64,000 nucleotides of DNA from an uncultured Saprospiraceae bacterium (GCA_938001865.1 CALLAW010000044.1:1-64000), one strand, 5' to 3'; shown: positions 1 through 9,906, counted from the stretch's first letter. The notes: a model not told the origin generated them from the letters alone. Numbers and translations are program-made.

Positions 1-87
1 AACTCTAAACGTATTACTGTCTTCTTCTTCTCTTCTCTCTATTCCCATTATGTCAATGATCTTTCTCTTTTCCCTCTTTCGGGGTCG

Positions 88-120
88 CAAAGATAACAAC
101 CTTTTTTACTCCAATCCAAA
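88..120 (-). promoter_or_regulatory. Candidate Bacteroidota-type promoter (TATCTTTG -7, TTTG -33) directed leftward out of the window
   Basis: Reverse complement of 88-95 is TATCTTTG (TAnnTTTG consensus); reverse complement of 117-120 is TTTG, 21 nt upstream. Confidence 0.45.
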
Positions 121-256
121 CTTTAATACAAATTAAATTTAAGAACTGGCCTATCTATCTGATTGTCAATACTTTAAATTAAAATATATTTTTTTTTATT
201 CCATTTTGTGAAATAGTTGAAGAAAGTTTTAATTTTGCAGTCGCTTTTATACAAAA

Positions 257-330
257 GCCTCCTTAGCTCAGCTGGTTAGAGCGGCGGACTGTTAATCCGT
301 AGGTCCAAGGTTCGAGTCCTTGAGGAGGCG
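257..330 (+). tRNA. tRNA-Asn (anticodon GTT)
   Basis: Acceptor stem GCCTCCT/AGGAGGC, D-arm TTAGCTCAGCTGGTTAGAGC, anticodon arm GCGGA-CTGTTAA-TCCGT, T-arm GGTTCGAGTCC. Confidence 0.97.
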
Positions 331-333
331 CTG

Positions 334-368
334 AATGCTCAACAATTTACTTTGTTGGGCATTTTTTA
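334..368 (+). terminator. Rho-independent terminator after tRNA-Asn
   Basis: AATGCTCAACAA / TTGTTGGGCATT stem followed by a T-run. Confidence 0.8.
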
Positions 369-506
369 TTTGTAGGAGTTTTATTTAGCTAGACTGAACA
401 ATAGTAATGGTGAGATAACATCTCTAGAGCAATGGGAGTTATCTGGTGTCTCTTCGAATGAAGTATGACATTTACATATAGTGCAATAAAAGAAACCTTG
501 TTGATA

Positions 507-1250
507 TTACTGACGACTAACGTTAAGTGCTGCTCCTATTATTCCTGCGTTGTTCAGGAGTGAGCATGCTGACAGCTTACATTTAGTATTGAGGTATTTA
601 GAGTATTTGTTCATTTTCTTGCTCACTCCTCCTCCAATGATGATATGATCTGGACTAAAGAGATGCTCTATGTGTTGTAGGAATTCATTGAGATTACTTC
701 CCCACTGTTGATAGTTGAGCTCTTGGTCTACTCTTACTTTGTTGGATGCGTATTTTTCGGCTATGGTTCCTTTGAATTTGAGATGTCCAAGTTCTGAATT
801 GGGAAGTAGATGACCATGTCGAAATATTGCGGACCCTATACCCGTACCGAGTGTGAGTAATATAATGGTGGTATTATCAGTGGACAATTGGGAGTATTGA
901 ACTTCGGCTATTCCCGCTGCATCTGCATCATTAATAGCTATGCACTTCTTTGATAGGTGCTCTGAAAAATAGTTATTGAGATTGATACCAATCCACTTTT
1001 CGGAGATATTGCTGGCGGTCTTACATTGTCCTTTGTCAACTATTGCTGGGAAACCAAAACCAATATTCTGTCCTTTGTAATCTGAGAGACTTATGACTTG
1101 TCTGACTGCGTCTAATACATTTAATGGTGAGGAAGGAGATGGAGTACTGACTTTAAATCTATCAGATAATAACTGACCCTTATTTGTGTCAACTATTGCG
1201 CCTTTAATCCCTGTACCGCCAATATCTATTCCTAAAATTTGACTTTCCAT
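507..1250 (-). CDS. ppgK: ROK-family polyphosphate glucokinase (PPGK-like)
   Basis: GIDIGGTGIKGAIVD, NDADAAGIAE, LTLGTGIGSA and ELGHL motifs, with overall resemblance to actinobacterial PPGK. Confidence 0.82.
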   Translation of the reverse strand: MESQILGIDIGGTGIKGAIVDTNKGQLLSDRFKVSTPSPSSPLNVLDAVRQVISLSDYKGQNIGFGFPAIVDKGQCKTASNISEKWIGINLNNYFSEHLSKKCIAINDADAAGIAEVQYSQLSTDNTTIILLTLGTGIGSAIFRHGHLLPNSELGHLKFKGTIAEKYASNKVRVDQELNYQQWGSNLNEFLQHIEHLFSPDHIIIGGGVSKKMNKYSKYLNTKCKLSACSLLNNAGIIGAALNVSRQ

Positions 1251-1251
1251 A

Positions 1252-2145
1252 TTATTGGATTGGTATTACTTTAAGGATCTTGATATCGTCTAGTGGCCTG
1301 TCACGATTGTCTGTCTTAGCTACTGCTATCTGATCTATGACTTCGAGTCCTGATACTACTTTTCCGAATACTGTATATTGTGTATCTAGAAATGGTGTTC
1401 CTCCGAGTTTTTGGTATTCTTCTTTGTTTTGATCTGAATATTTTGCTCCGGAACTTTGTGCCATTATTTCTAGGCTTTCGACATTGACATCTTTGCCGTG
1501 AACTATGTAGAATTGGGATCCTGAAGATTTCTTTTGGGGATTAACGTTGTCTCCTTGTCGAGCAGCTGCTAAATATCCTTTGACATGATATAGTCCGTCA
1601 ACAAACTCAGCTGGAATGGTGTATCCTGGACCGCCTGTGCCTAATGCTTTGTTTGTTGGATCCTTTGAGAGGGGGTCTCCACCTTGAATCATAAAACTGT
1701 TAATGACTCGATGAAAGAGAGTTCCTTCGTAAAAGTTCTCATTGGCAAGTTTGAGAAAATTATCTCTATGAAGTGGAGTTTGGTCAAAAAGCTGGACGGT
1801 GATATCTCCTTTTGATGTTTTTATTTGGACTAGGCAAACTTCTGGTGCTTTCAAAATTATTTCTTTAGTGGTTTGAGTTGATTTTTTTCCTTTCGATGCT
1901 TCGAGAGTAATTTGGTGTCTACCGGAATTATAAAATTCAAGGTTTGGTTCGGCTTCTTCTGATGCTTTGTTGCCATCGATATACCAGCAATATTGCTCTG
2001 CATTGGTGGAGAGGTTGTTAGTATTCAGGTTGACTGGGAGTACATCTTTTTCCATATTATAGGAGAAATCTGCAATTGGCTTAGCACAGCTAGCTAGGGT
2101 TACTAGTGCTAATAAAAGTATAAATACTGATGAATGATTAAACAT
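1252..2145 (-). CDS. Lipoprotein with N-terminal PKD-like domain and cyclophilin-type peptidyl-prolyl isomerase
   Basis: Lipobox LASC; LFHRVINSFMIQGGDP and GSQFYIVHG cyclophilin motifs; PKD-like WYIDGNKASEEAEP...SGRHQITL. Confidence 0.88.
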   Translation of the reverse strand: MFNHSSVFILLLALVTLASCAKPIADFSYNMEKDVLPVNLNTNNLSTNAEQYCWYIDGNKASEEAEPNLEFYNSGRHQITLEASKGKKSTQTTKEIILKAPEVCLVQIKTSKGDITVQLFDQTPLHRDNFLKLANENFYEGTLFHRVINSFMIQGGDPLSKDPTNKALGTGGPGYTIPAEFVDGLYHVKGYLAAARQGDNVNPQKKSSGSQFYIVHGKDVNVESLEIMAQSSGAKYSDQNKEEYQKLGGTPFLDTQYTVFGKVVSGLEVIDQIAVAKTDNRDRPLDDIKILKVIPIQ

Positions 2146-2155
2146 AGTTGGGGTG

Positions 2156-2809
2156 TTAATTGACTACTGAAATTTTCATTTTGACGTCCTTGACTGGTCT
2201 ATCTCCCGGTGCTGTCTGAACTGCTGCTAGTTTGTCAATGACATCCATGCCAGTGATGATCTCGCCAAACACTGTGTAATCCATGTCCAACATTGGTGTT
2301 CCTCCTATCTCTTTGTATTTGGCACGTTGAACGTCGCTATAAGTAATTTTTTTTGATCTTTCGTTGGCATTCAGTTCGTTATCTGAAGGTATTTTGCCCT
2401 GCACAATATAGAATTGTGAACCTGAGGATTTTTTTAGGGGGTTACCGCTCCCGCCTTGTCGTGCTGCGGCGAGTGTACCTTTGAAGTGTGGGGCTCCTAT
2501 TTCGGCGTCTATTTTGTACCCTGGACCACCACTCCCAAGACCTTTTCCTGGAGGTGCATCTTTGGAATTGGGATCACCACCTTGAACCATAAATCCATTG
2601 ATGACTCTATGAAATAGGAGGTCGTTATAAAATCCTTCGCTTGTAAGCTTGATAAAATTATCTCGGTGTAGTGGTGTTGAATTGTATAACTCAAATACCA
2701 TATCGCCGTATTCTGTTTCAATTTTTACTTTTCTTTTGCTATCGGTGTTGCAACTGAATATCGAGATTAAACTGATTATTAGGAGGAGTTGGGTTATCTT
2801 ATTAATCAT
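2156..2809 (-). CDS. Cyclophilin-type peptidyl-prolyl cis-trans isomerase, lipoprotein
   Basis: LFHRVINGFMVQGGDPNSKD, GSQFYIVQG, YTVFGEIITGMDVID; lipobox IFSC. Confidence 0.9.
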   Translation of the reverse strand: MINKITQLLLIISLISIFSCNTDSKRKVKIETEYGDMVFELYNSTPLHRDNFIKLTSEGFYNDLLFHRVINGFMVQGGDPNSKDAPPGKGLGSGGPGYKIDAEIGAPHFKGTLAAARQGGSGNPLKKSSGSQFYIVQGKIPSDNELNANERSKKITYSDVQRAKYKEIGGTPMLDMDYTVFGEIITGMDVIDKLAAVQTAPGDRPVKDVKMKISVVN

Positions 2810-3150
2810 GCTTGGAGATATTTAATAATTTGATGCTTTAATATTTCTTCTTGTGGGTCTTTTCCCTTGATTGTAAATGGCTTGAGTTGTTTGTAGTGTG
2901 GCCAGCCATCTTGGTCTCTACCCTCAAATTGGTAGTATCCTTCGGATTCGAGCAGGGCACATACTGCTATGTGCATAAGGTCTTGCTTCTCTTCTTTCGT
3001 AAACTTGGTCTGTTTAAATCCTAGTTCCTGAACACCAATTAGGAGTAGGATGGCACGCATATCTGGGAGGTCTACTCCTCCAAGACTCTCTTTGATATAG
3101 TGTCTAACTTTAAGCCACTCAAAGTCTAATTGCCAATTTTCTATACTCAT
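2806..3150 (-). CDS. Conserved hypothetical protein
   Basis: ORF 2806..3162; the first in-frame ATG (MSIENWQLDF...) is at 3150 and the tracked start is a TTG inside a promoter-like element. Overlaps the upstream gene by 4 nt. Confidence 0.6.
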   Translation of the reverse strand: MSIENWQLDFEWLKVRHYIKESLGGVDLPDMRAILLLIGVQELGFKQTKFTKEEKQDLMHIAVCALLESEGYYQFEGRDQDGWPHYKQLKPFTIKGKDPQEEILKHQIIKYLQA

Positions 3151-3159
3151 AATAGGGTG

Positions 3160-3167
3160 CAAATATA
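3160..3167 (-). promoter_or_regulatory. Candidate -7 promoter element TATATTTG
   Basis: Reverse complement of CAAATATA; lies 9 nt upstream of the ATG at 3150. Confidence 0.45.
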
Positions 3168-3323
3168 GTAAAGGGTGAATGTATTATTGATAGATGTGAT
3201 TTAAAAAAGGACTGATGGTAGGAATGGAAGGTGATCTCTGTGGTCAATTGGATCGGTAATGTGTCTGAAGAAGAGGCATAAGAAACACAAGTATGTGGTA
3301 ATGGTTAATGATCTCTGGTGGTG

Positions 3324-3908
3324 TCAAACTGAGAGTAGGTGTTCTACGGTATGACAGATAATATGACCAATCATAATGTGACACTCTTGAATAGTGGGTG
3401 TGTAGTCTGAAGGTATTTGGATTGTGTATTTGGAAAGCTCCTTTAATCTGGAATCTTTGGCACCTGTCAATGCTAGTGTGTCTATACCCATCTGATTAGC
3501 CATCTCTACTGACTGCAGGATGTTGGGAGAATTGCCACTCGTACTTATTGCAATCAAGAAATCTCCAGATTTGCCTTTGGCTTGAAGCAATCTTGCATAG
3601 ACTGCTTGGTATCCAAAGTCATTGGCTATGGCTGTCATGGCGGATGAATTAGTATGAAGTGCTTCTGCATTGATCCCTTGCCTATCTAGGAGATATCTCC
3701 CGCTGAACTCAGCAGCTATATGCTGAGCATCTGCTGCACTTCCTCCATTGCCACATAGGTGAAGAGCTCCTCCTTGTCTGAAGCAACTCACAAGTTGGCT
3801 ACAGAACTGGTCAAGCACTTGTTGGATATTACTATCGTGTAGTATTGCTTGTTTGGCTTGAATGCTTTTGGAGATATGCTGTTGGAATACTATTGAAAAG
3901 TCTTGCAT
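3324..3908 (-). CDS. gmhA: SIS-domain phosphoheptose isomerase (GmhA-like)
   Basis: LCGNGGSAADAQHIAAEFSGRY, ALTANDFG-like motif, ISTSGNSPNILQ. Confidence 0.85.
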   Translation of the reverse strand: MQDFSIVFQQHISKSIQAKQAILHDSNIQQVLDQFCSQLVSCFRQGGALHLCGNGGSAADAQHIAAEFSGRYLLDRQGINAEALHTNSSAMTAIANDFGYQAVYARLLQAKGKSGDFLIAISTSGNSPNILQSVEMANQMGIDTLALTGAKDSRLKELSKYTIQIPSDYTPTIQECHIMIGHIICHTVEHLLSV

Positions 3909-3923
3909 TGGGTGATAAGATTC

Positions 3924-5051
3924 TTATTGAAAATGATTGAGTATATGGTGGTAGAGTCCTGACCATGTGATTTGCTGTTTTTGCTGGTCAATATTACTGA
4001 GTAGTCTTGTGCTCATCTGCTCGTGGTAGAACCTTAATAGTCCATCTGCTATCCCGTCTTTGTTGGGATTGACAACGATACCTGTCTGTCCTCCTTGTGT
4101 CATCTGTGCTAATGAACCAACATCTGTAACGAGTATAGGCTTGGAAAAATGTGTGGCGATCCTCCCTACTCCACTCTGTGTGGCAGAAATATATGGAAGG
4201 GTCACAATATCAGTAACTGAGAAATATGCTGCAACTTCACTGTCTGGTATGAAATCATTGCGCAAAATGACTCTATGTGACAAGTTAGAGTCTTGTATAA
4301 TTCGCTGATAAATATCGACTGATTCATAAAACTCTCCTGCAATAATTAGGTCAAGGTGCGGAAGTTGGTCTGCGATTTTAGCGAAAGCGGAAAGTAACTG
4401 AGAGAGTCCCTTGTAGGGTCTAACGAGGCCGAAAAATAGCATGTAGTCTCTCTGTGGATCAAGCCCTAAGATGTTGGCTGCATCTCCTTTGTCTAATGCG
4501 TGGCCGTAGTGATCATAAGGGGGGTGTGAATACTGAGATACAGAAACGGCTGGATACTGTTGGCGGATATCTTGATATACTGAGTCTGATATCGCCAAAT
4601 ACTTTGTGTCCAAATTCATCAATCTATTTACTAAAGTGGTATCAAAGTAGCCCGATTCGTGTGGAAATAGATTGTGAACTAAGATGAGTCTATTACATGT
4701 CAACTGCTTGAGGATACTTGCCATGCTGTAACTCATGAAGGGATTCCAATGTGGTGCTATGACGATGTCAGGCTGGAACAATTGAATCTGCTTAACTGTA
4801 CGTCTCCACGATAATGGACCTACGCTATGAACTGTACGCTGGATGTCTAACTGATATGGTGGCTTATCATTGCGATATTGGTCTTTGCCGGGAAATAATA
4901 TGCTGGGGTATTGAAAGGTAAAGGTTAGAATCTTGACTTGCCAATGCTGTCTTTGAAACTCTACAGCGAGTCGCTCTGTGAAGCTTGCGATCCCACCTCT
5001 ATATGGGTAAGCTGGACCAAGGAATACGATCTTCTGCTGAATATTGCTCAC
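3924..5051 (-). CDS. Glycosyltransferase family 4 protein
   Basis: FLGPAYPYRGGIASFTERLA N-terminus; FFGLVRPYKGL and GEFYE GT-B motifs. Confidence 0.85.
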   Translation of the reverse strand: MSNIQQKIVFLGPAYPYRGGIASFTERLAVEFQRQHWQVKILTFTFQYPSILFPGKDQYRNDKPPYQLDIQRTVHSVGPLSWRRTVKQIQLFQPDIVIAPHWNPFMSYSMASILKQLTCNRLILVHNLFPHESGYFDTTLVNRLMNLDTKYLAISDSVYQDIRQQYPAVSVSQYSHPPYDHYGHALDKGDAANILGLDPQRDYMLFFGLVRPYKGLSQLLSAFAKIADQLPHLDLIIAGEFYESVDIYQRIIQDSNLSHRVILRNDFIPDSEVAAYFSVTDIVTLPYISATQSGVGRIATHFSKPILVTDVGSLAQMTQGGQTGIVVNPNKDGIADGLLRFYHEQMSTRLLSNIDQQKQQITWSGLYHHILNHFQ

Positions 5052-6010
5052 TCTGCTCTCTGTATGATGTCATCGATCTTATAATTGTTCCTCTCTTGTG
5101 AGTTGCGAATAATGAGCTCAGCTAAAAACCCTGCGATAAATAATTGGACTCCTACAATCACGAGAAGCATCCCTAAGAAAAAGAGCGGTCTGTCGTCTAT
5201 ATTACTCGTATGCATTACAAGCTTGGAGAATGCTAAGTATGCTAGGATTAGCATTCCAAATAATGTATTGAGACTCCCAATGGCGCCAAAAAAGTGCATT
5301 GGACGCTTACCGAACTTACCGATAAAACTGATAGAGAGCAGGTCTAAAAACCCATTGATAAATCTAGAGTAACCAAACTTAGTCACTCCATACTTCCTTG
5401 CTTGATGAGCTACTACTTTCTCTCCTATCTTGGTGAAACCAGAATTCTTTGCTATGACGGGGATGTACCTATGCATCTCTCCGTATACTTCGATATTCTT
5501 TACTACTTTGAACTTATATGCTTTGAGTCCACAATTAAAATCATTGAGTTGGATTCCGGAGATTTTTCTTGCTGCCCAATTATAGAGTTTGGACGGTAGA
5601 TTCTTGGTGAATTTGGGATCGAAGCGTTTTTGTTTCCATCCAGATACTAGATCATAACCGCCTTGGTCTATCATCTGTACTAGGCCTGGGATCTCCTCAG
5701 GACTGTCTTGAAGATCTGCATCCATAGTGATTATGATCTCGCCTTTGGCTTGATCGAATCCAACATTGAGAGCTGCTGACTTACCATAGTTTCTCAGGAA
5801 CTTGATTGCCTTAATGTACGGATACTTGGTGGATAGTTGTCGAATTACTTGCCACGAATTGTCTGTACTCCCGTCGTCGATGAAGATCAATTCGCATGAG
5901 TAATTATGCTCTGTGATGACTTGATCTATCCATTGGGTAAGTGGAGTAAGCGACTCCTCTTCGTTGAGAAGAGGTACAAGGATTGAAAGTTTGGGTTGGG
6001 TATTGGTCAA
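5048..6010 (-). CDS. Glycosyltransferase family 2 (DPM1/DolP-mannosyltransferase-like), membrane-anchored
   Basis: LSILVPLLNEEESL, IFIDDGSTDNSW, MDADLQDSPEEIP; two C-terminal TM segments. Confidence 0.9.
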   Translation of the reverse strand: MTNTQPKLSILVPLLNEEESLTPLTQWIDQVITEHNYSCELIFIDDGSTDNSWQVIRQLSTKYPYIKAIKFLRNYGKSAALNVGFDQAKGEIIITMDADLQDSPEEIPGLVQMIDQGGYDLVSGWKQKRFDPKFTKNLPSKLYNWAARKISGIQLNDFNCGLKAYKFKVVKNIEVYGEMHRYIPVIAKNSGFTKIGEKVVAHQARKYGVTKFGYSRFINGFLDLLSISFIGKFGKRPMHFFGAIGSLNTLFGMLILAYLAFSKLVMHTSNIDDRPLFFLGMLLVIVGVQLFIAGFLAELIIRNSQERNNYKIDDIIQRAE

Positions 6011-6537
6011 ATCCTATCTATTAGAGGTTTTTGGTTTTTGAGGATTGCGGAGATTATGGCATTGACGATCCCTCCTGTACCAATCATGAGAGAAACATAC
6101 TGCAATAAGACACTTCCAATACTTGCGACATTTTGATCTTCAATGGCTTCGAATGACTTATCCATCACTTCTTCTCCCAACATTCCGCTCATTGATTCTA
6201 ATGTTTCAAATGAGATTTCTTTTTGGATGTCTATTAGCTCTGGAGATATGAAATTGGCCATGATATAGTAAATAGCAATTCTGAAAAAATATCCAATCGC
6301 TACGGTGAGGAGTATAGGCATAAATAATTGGCCAAATGAGGCGTAACCGTCCTGTTGTGACTTGACATCGTTGGCGGTCTTGATCATAATCAGTAATGCG
6401 ATCAAAAAGAGTGTCCAATTCCCATAGATTAGAAAGCCTCTAGGATTGACTAATATAAATGCGATGCTACCTATGAGAATGGCTACCCCTAAGAAGAGGC
6501 CATTCTTTATTGCCAAATTTTTTATTGCTGGGTTCAT
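6007..6537 (-). CDS. DUF4199 family membrane protein
   Basis: Four-TM protein in the typical Bacteroidota gene neighbourhood with GT2 and dihydroorotase; ATGA-type overlap with the next gene. Confidence 0.65.
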   Translation of the reverse strand: MNPAIKNLAIKNGLFLGVAILIGSIAFILVNPRGFLIYGNWTLFLIALLIMIKTANDVKSQQDGYASFGQLFMPILLTVAIGYFFRIAIYYIMANFISPELIDIQKEISFETLESMSGMLGEEVMDKSFEAIEDQNVASIGSVLLQYVSLMIGTGGIVNAIISAILKNQKPLIDRI

Positions 6538-6594
6538 CTTGCTTCGAATGTTGATTTGAAAAATAGGTGATATGTAGCTGATTGAGTAAGTAAA

Positions 6595-7854
6595 TCAGTA
6601 TTGCATGTAAGTTTGGTTATTGCCAAATATACCTAAAATTTTTCCTTTGAGGTCTACCTGCCAAAACGGTGAGTTTTTTGATTTAGATTTATTTGTTTGT
6701 TGATTGAGGGTAAATGCTTGCTTGGGATCAAAGAGAGTAACTCTTGCTTGGGCTCCTACCTCGAGATCAGGTAAGGTTATTTGGAATATTTCTCTAGGGT
6801 TGATTGCTATGCATTTGACGAAAGTCTCTAGATCGAGCTTATCTATGTGTGTATTCATTGCAGAGAATAGAGTCTGTAGCCCTGTAGCCCCGCATGATGC
6901 TTTGTCAAACTCTACCAACTTGACTTCTTGATCAAGTGGTTGGTGATCTGAGCAGATGATATCTATCTTCTGTTTATTGAATAATTTGACTAGTTGATTT
7001 TGATCATTAGCTGATCTGAGTGGTGGGTCGACTTTGTAGTTGGTATTGAAGGTTAGCAACTGCTCATCATTATGCACGAGATGAAGATAGTTAACTGATG
7101 TATATATGTCGGAGTTTGACTTACTACTCTGAACTGACTTGATACTCTGAGGTGATGACAACTTGTGCAGAAGGAGTTTGCCTTGAGCATACTGATTGAT
7201 ACTAATATCTCTATTGGTGGCAATATCCTCAACAATGGTTGCTTGTCCTGTAAGTCCTAGGGTGATATTGACGCTGCCTTCATTCATCTGCCAGTCTGGA
7301 GATAGGCTCTTCACTCTAGGCTGGTTGACTACTACTGTGTCTAATGCTCTAGCATACTGTAGTGCTCTGTAGAGATTACCTTCGTCACTGATGGAGTGTG
7401 CCCCATCGGTATATCCTATAGCTCCGACTGACTTGAGGTCATGCATCTCGGTAAGATGACTCCCTAAAGTGTCTCGTGTAATCGCTGCACACGGATGTAT
7501 GTCTACTGCATGGGACTGGCTCTGTGCAAGGACAGAAGCTAAGGCAGCTGAGTTATCTAATGTGGGTTGGGTATTGGGGAAGGTAATGATATCGGTAAAT
7601 CCTCCTGCTGCGGCTGTATCAAGTAGTGAGGTCAGTGTATCTCTAGATTCGTAACCTGGCGCTGTCAGGTGTGTACCAGTATCTATCCACCCTGGTGAGA
7701 TGCAACCTTTGCTTAGCAGATGATTATACTTACTTGGTTTGAGGTTTTTACCTATTTCGCTAAATTTACCATTCTTGATGATAAAATCGAGGGTCTTACC
7801 ATTGAGCTTGTGTCCTGGGTATATGACTTTGAACTTCTGGAGGTAAACTGTCAT
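6595..7854 (-). CDS. pyrC: Dihydroorotase-family (amidohydrolase) protein, metal site partly degenerate
   Basis: SPGWIDTGTHLTAPGYESRDT, GGFTDIITFPNTQPTLD, SDHQP; start at MTVYLQKFKVIYPG preferred over the longer ORF. Confidence 0.75.
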   Translation of the reverse strand: MTVYLQKFKVIYPGHKLNGKTLDFIIKNGKFSEIGKNLKPSKYNHLLSKGCISPGWIDTGTHLTAPGYESRDTLTSLLDTAAAGGFTDIITFPNTQPTLDNSAALASVLAQSQSHAVDIHPCAAITRDTLGSHLTEMHDLKSVGAIGYTDGAHSISDEGNLYRALQYARALDTVVVNQPRVKSLSPDWQMNEGSVNITLGLTGQATIVEDIATNRDISINQYAQGKLLLHKLSSPQSIKSVQSSKSNSDIYTSVNYLHLVHNDEQLLTFNTNYKVDPPLRSANDQNQLVKLFNKQKIDIICSDHQPLDQEVKLVEFDKASCGATGLQTLFSAMNTHIDKLDLETFVKCIAINPREIFQITLPDLEVGAQARVTLFDPKQAFTLNQQTNKSKSKNSPFWQVDLKGKILGIFGNNQTYMQY

Positions 7855-7887
7855 CTGGTAACATACTGGTGAGTAGATCAATTGAGA

Positions 7888-9906
7888 TCATCTCCAATAT
7901 CTGAGGATTAGAGTCTCAACTGCTAAAAATATCAACGCAAATATAAGACACCATTTCCATAGAAAAACCCCTTCTTCTTTTTCTTTGAGTTTGGCGAGGA
8001 ATTCTGATGCTCCTTGGCTGTCATAAATAGTATAAGTGTCACCATACTGCTCGGAGAGCTCTGAGTACGCAAAGACTGCTGGATCTGACTCAAGTCTATT
8101 GTGGTTGAATGCTACTGACCGAATCATCTTGTCACCATTATTAAGTGTATAAAATCCAGCCTCAGTGATTTCGTCTTTTACGATAAGTTCTGTAGTTGCC
8201 CCTTGGTTGGTCTGTTGAGGAATATACTCTGCTTGATCACCTTTCAATGTAACTATGGACTCTGCATTGCTGCTTGCATAAGGGACTTTGATTGTATTGG
8301 TCTTACCTATCTGGTAAGCAAGCGGAGTCTCAGAGCCTTGAGCAAATGTCATCTTGTATATCATCGGCACGAAGACTTCGGCGTACTCGACTAACTCGCT
8401 ATATCGTCTATCAAGTGGAGCTGCACAGACGTACAGATGTCCTTCCTCCCTTAGATATTTGGTGACAAAGGCACTTCCGCTCCTATAACTAAGAAGGGTC
8501 TCACCTGCTTTGTTGGATGTATTGGCAAATCTATATTGGCCAGTAACCTTAGGCAAGTCGGCATTGGATCTACGCTTGGTGTAGACCTTATTGAAGACAA
8601 ACTCATCGGTATTGATCCCAAATACGGTGTTGTCAACAGTCTCCCATTGAGTGATACGAGGTACACCTAACTTGTCAAAAAACTGGTTAAGTGAATTGAT
8701 ACTGGCACTCTGTGGAGGAAAACATACGACATTGCCACCCTTGCGGATAAATCCGTCTAACTCTGAGCTCAGACCAGATGAGAGATTGGCGACATCCTCG
8801 AGTATGATCAACTTATAATCGCTAAATGTGCTGTAATCAAGACTCTTGATATTACTCTGTGTAAGACTTATCGCAGGAATAGCATCAAATACTGCTTTGA
8901 CATACTTATTGGTTCCACTATCGGAGATGGCTAATACTCTATTGTCATTAGAGATCAGTGTAGAGAGATAATATTGGTCGTCAAATTGGATTGGATAATC
9001 TCGAATCTGAAGTGTAATATCTTGCTTTCCTTCAGAGAGCATGGTCAGATTAACGGTGTCTGTTCTTGAGGAGTTAGCATCTATTGAAAACGAACCTGCT
9101 GGTTTTTTCTGTCCATTCTGAAGGACTGTGAGAGTGACTTCGTCCTGCTTTGTATCACTGTAGTTGGTGAGTTTTACGAGTAGGGAATTTCTCTGCCCTA
9201 TCAATGCTACTGGAGAAGTAAAATAGGCACTATCTATGGAGATATTCTGCTGGGTGACTGCCTTGAGTGGGACTAGACTGAGAGCAAACGTGGTATCTGT
9301 CTCAATTGGCAAATCTGTAATTGACTTTTGAAAGTCAGAAAGCATAAAGAATGTTCTTTTTCCTTTTTGCTTTTCGAAGGTTTGTTTTTGCTTTTGCAAA
9401 ATGGTATTGAGGGACTTGACTTTTGGAGTGATCTCAATAGTCTTGATGGCCTCAAGTGCCTCCTCTTGGCTAAGTATCTTGGATGTCATCCCACTGTAAT
9501 CGTGGGTTAATACTTGGAATCTATCTGTCTCTTGGTATGATTGAACGATATCGCTAGCACGTTTTTTACCTTTCTCTATGAGAGGTACATCACTACTCAG
9601 ACTAGTCATACTAAAGGAGTTGTCAACAAACACCGAGACTAACTTCTGATCAATACTCTTATCCTTATCTCCTATAAATGGCTGAGCAAATCCTATCACT
9701 AAGAGGGCAACTGCCAATAGTCTGGTAAGTAATACGAGTAGATTCCTGAGTTTTCGACTTGCTGATCTCTCTTCTTTAACCTCTTTGAGAAACTTGACAT
9801 TGGTAAAGTAGACTTGCTTATATCTCCGAAAGTGAAAGAGATGAATGATAATAGGCACTGCAAGTGCTAGTAGACCCCATAATACTCCAGGAAATAAAAA
9901 CTGCAT
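7888..9906 (-). CDS. BatA/VWA-domain N-terminal membrane protein
   Basis: MQFLFPGVLWGLLALAVPIIIHLFHFRRYK...VYFTNVKFLKEV; VFVDNSFSM VWA-like motif. ATG at 9906 fits better than the ORF start at 9951. Confidence 0.82.
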   Translation of the reverse strand: MQFLFPGVLWGLLALAVPIIIHLFHFRRYKQVYFTNVKFLKEVKEERSASRKLRNLLVLLTRLLAVALLVIGFAQPFIGDKDKSIDQKLVSVFVDNSFSMTSLSSDVPLIEKGKKRASDIVQSYQETDRFQVLTHDYSGMTSKILSQEEALEAIKTIEITPKVKSLNTILQKQKQTFEKQKGKRTFFMLSDFQKSITDLPIETDTTFALSLVPLKAVTQQNISIDSAYFTSPVALIGQRNSLLVKLTNYSDTKQDEVTLTVLQNGQKKPAGSFSIDANSSRTDTVNLTMLSEGKQDITLQIRDYPIQFDDQYYLSTLISNDNRVLAISDSGTNKYVKAVFDAIPAISLTQSNIKSLDYSTFSDYKLIILEDVANLSSGLSSELDGFIRKGGNVVCFPPQSASINSLNQFFDKLGVPRITQWETVDNTVFGINTDEFVFNKVYTKRRSNADLPKVTGQYRFANTSNKAGETLLSYRSGSAFVTKYLREEGHLYVCAAPLDRRYSELVEYAEVFVPMIYKMTFAQGSETPLAYQIGKTNTIKVPYASSNAESIVTLKGDQAEYIPQQTNQGATTELIVKDEITEAGFYTLNNGDKMIRSVAFNHNRLESDPAVFAYSELSEQYGDTYTIYDSQGASEFLAKLKEKEEGVFLWKWCLIFALIFLAVETLILRYWR

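Noticed and set aside
2509-2721. Same-strand ORF (70 aa) inside the second cyclophilin gene
   Set aside because: Alternative frame of an intact cyclophilin; no independent support.
4060-4308. + strand ORF (82 aa) antisense to the GT4 gene
   Set aside because: Shadow ORF of a well-supported glycosyltransferase; no family motifs. The same applies to most of the other 60-150 aa antisense ORFs in the track (for example 5085, 41236, 48143, 59152, 62559).
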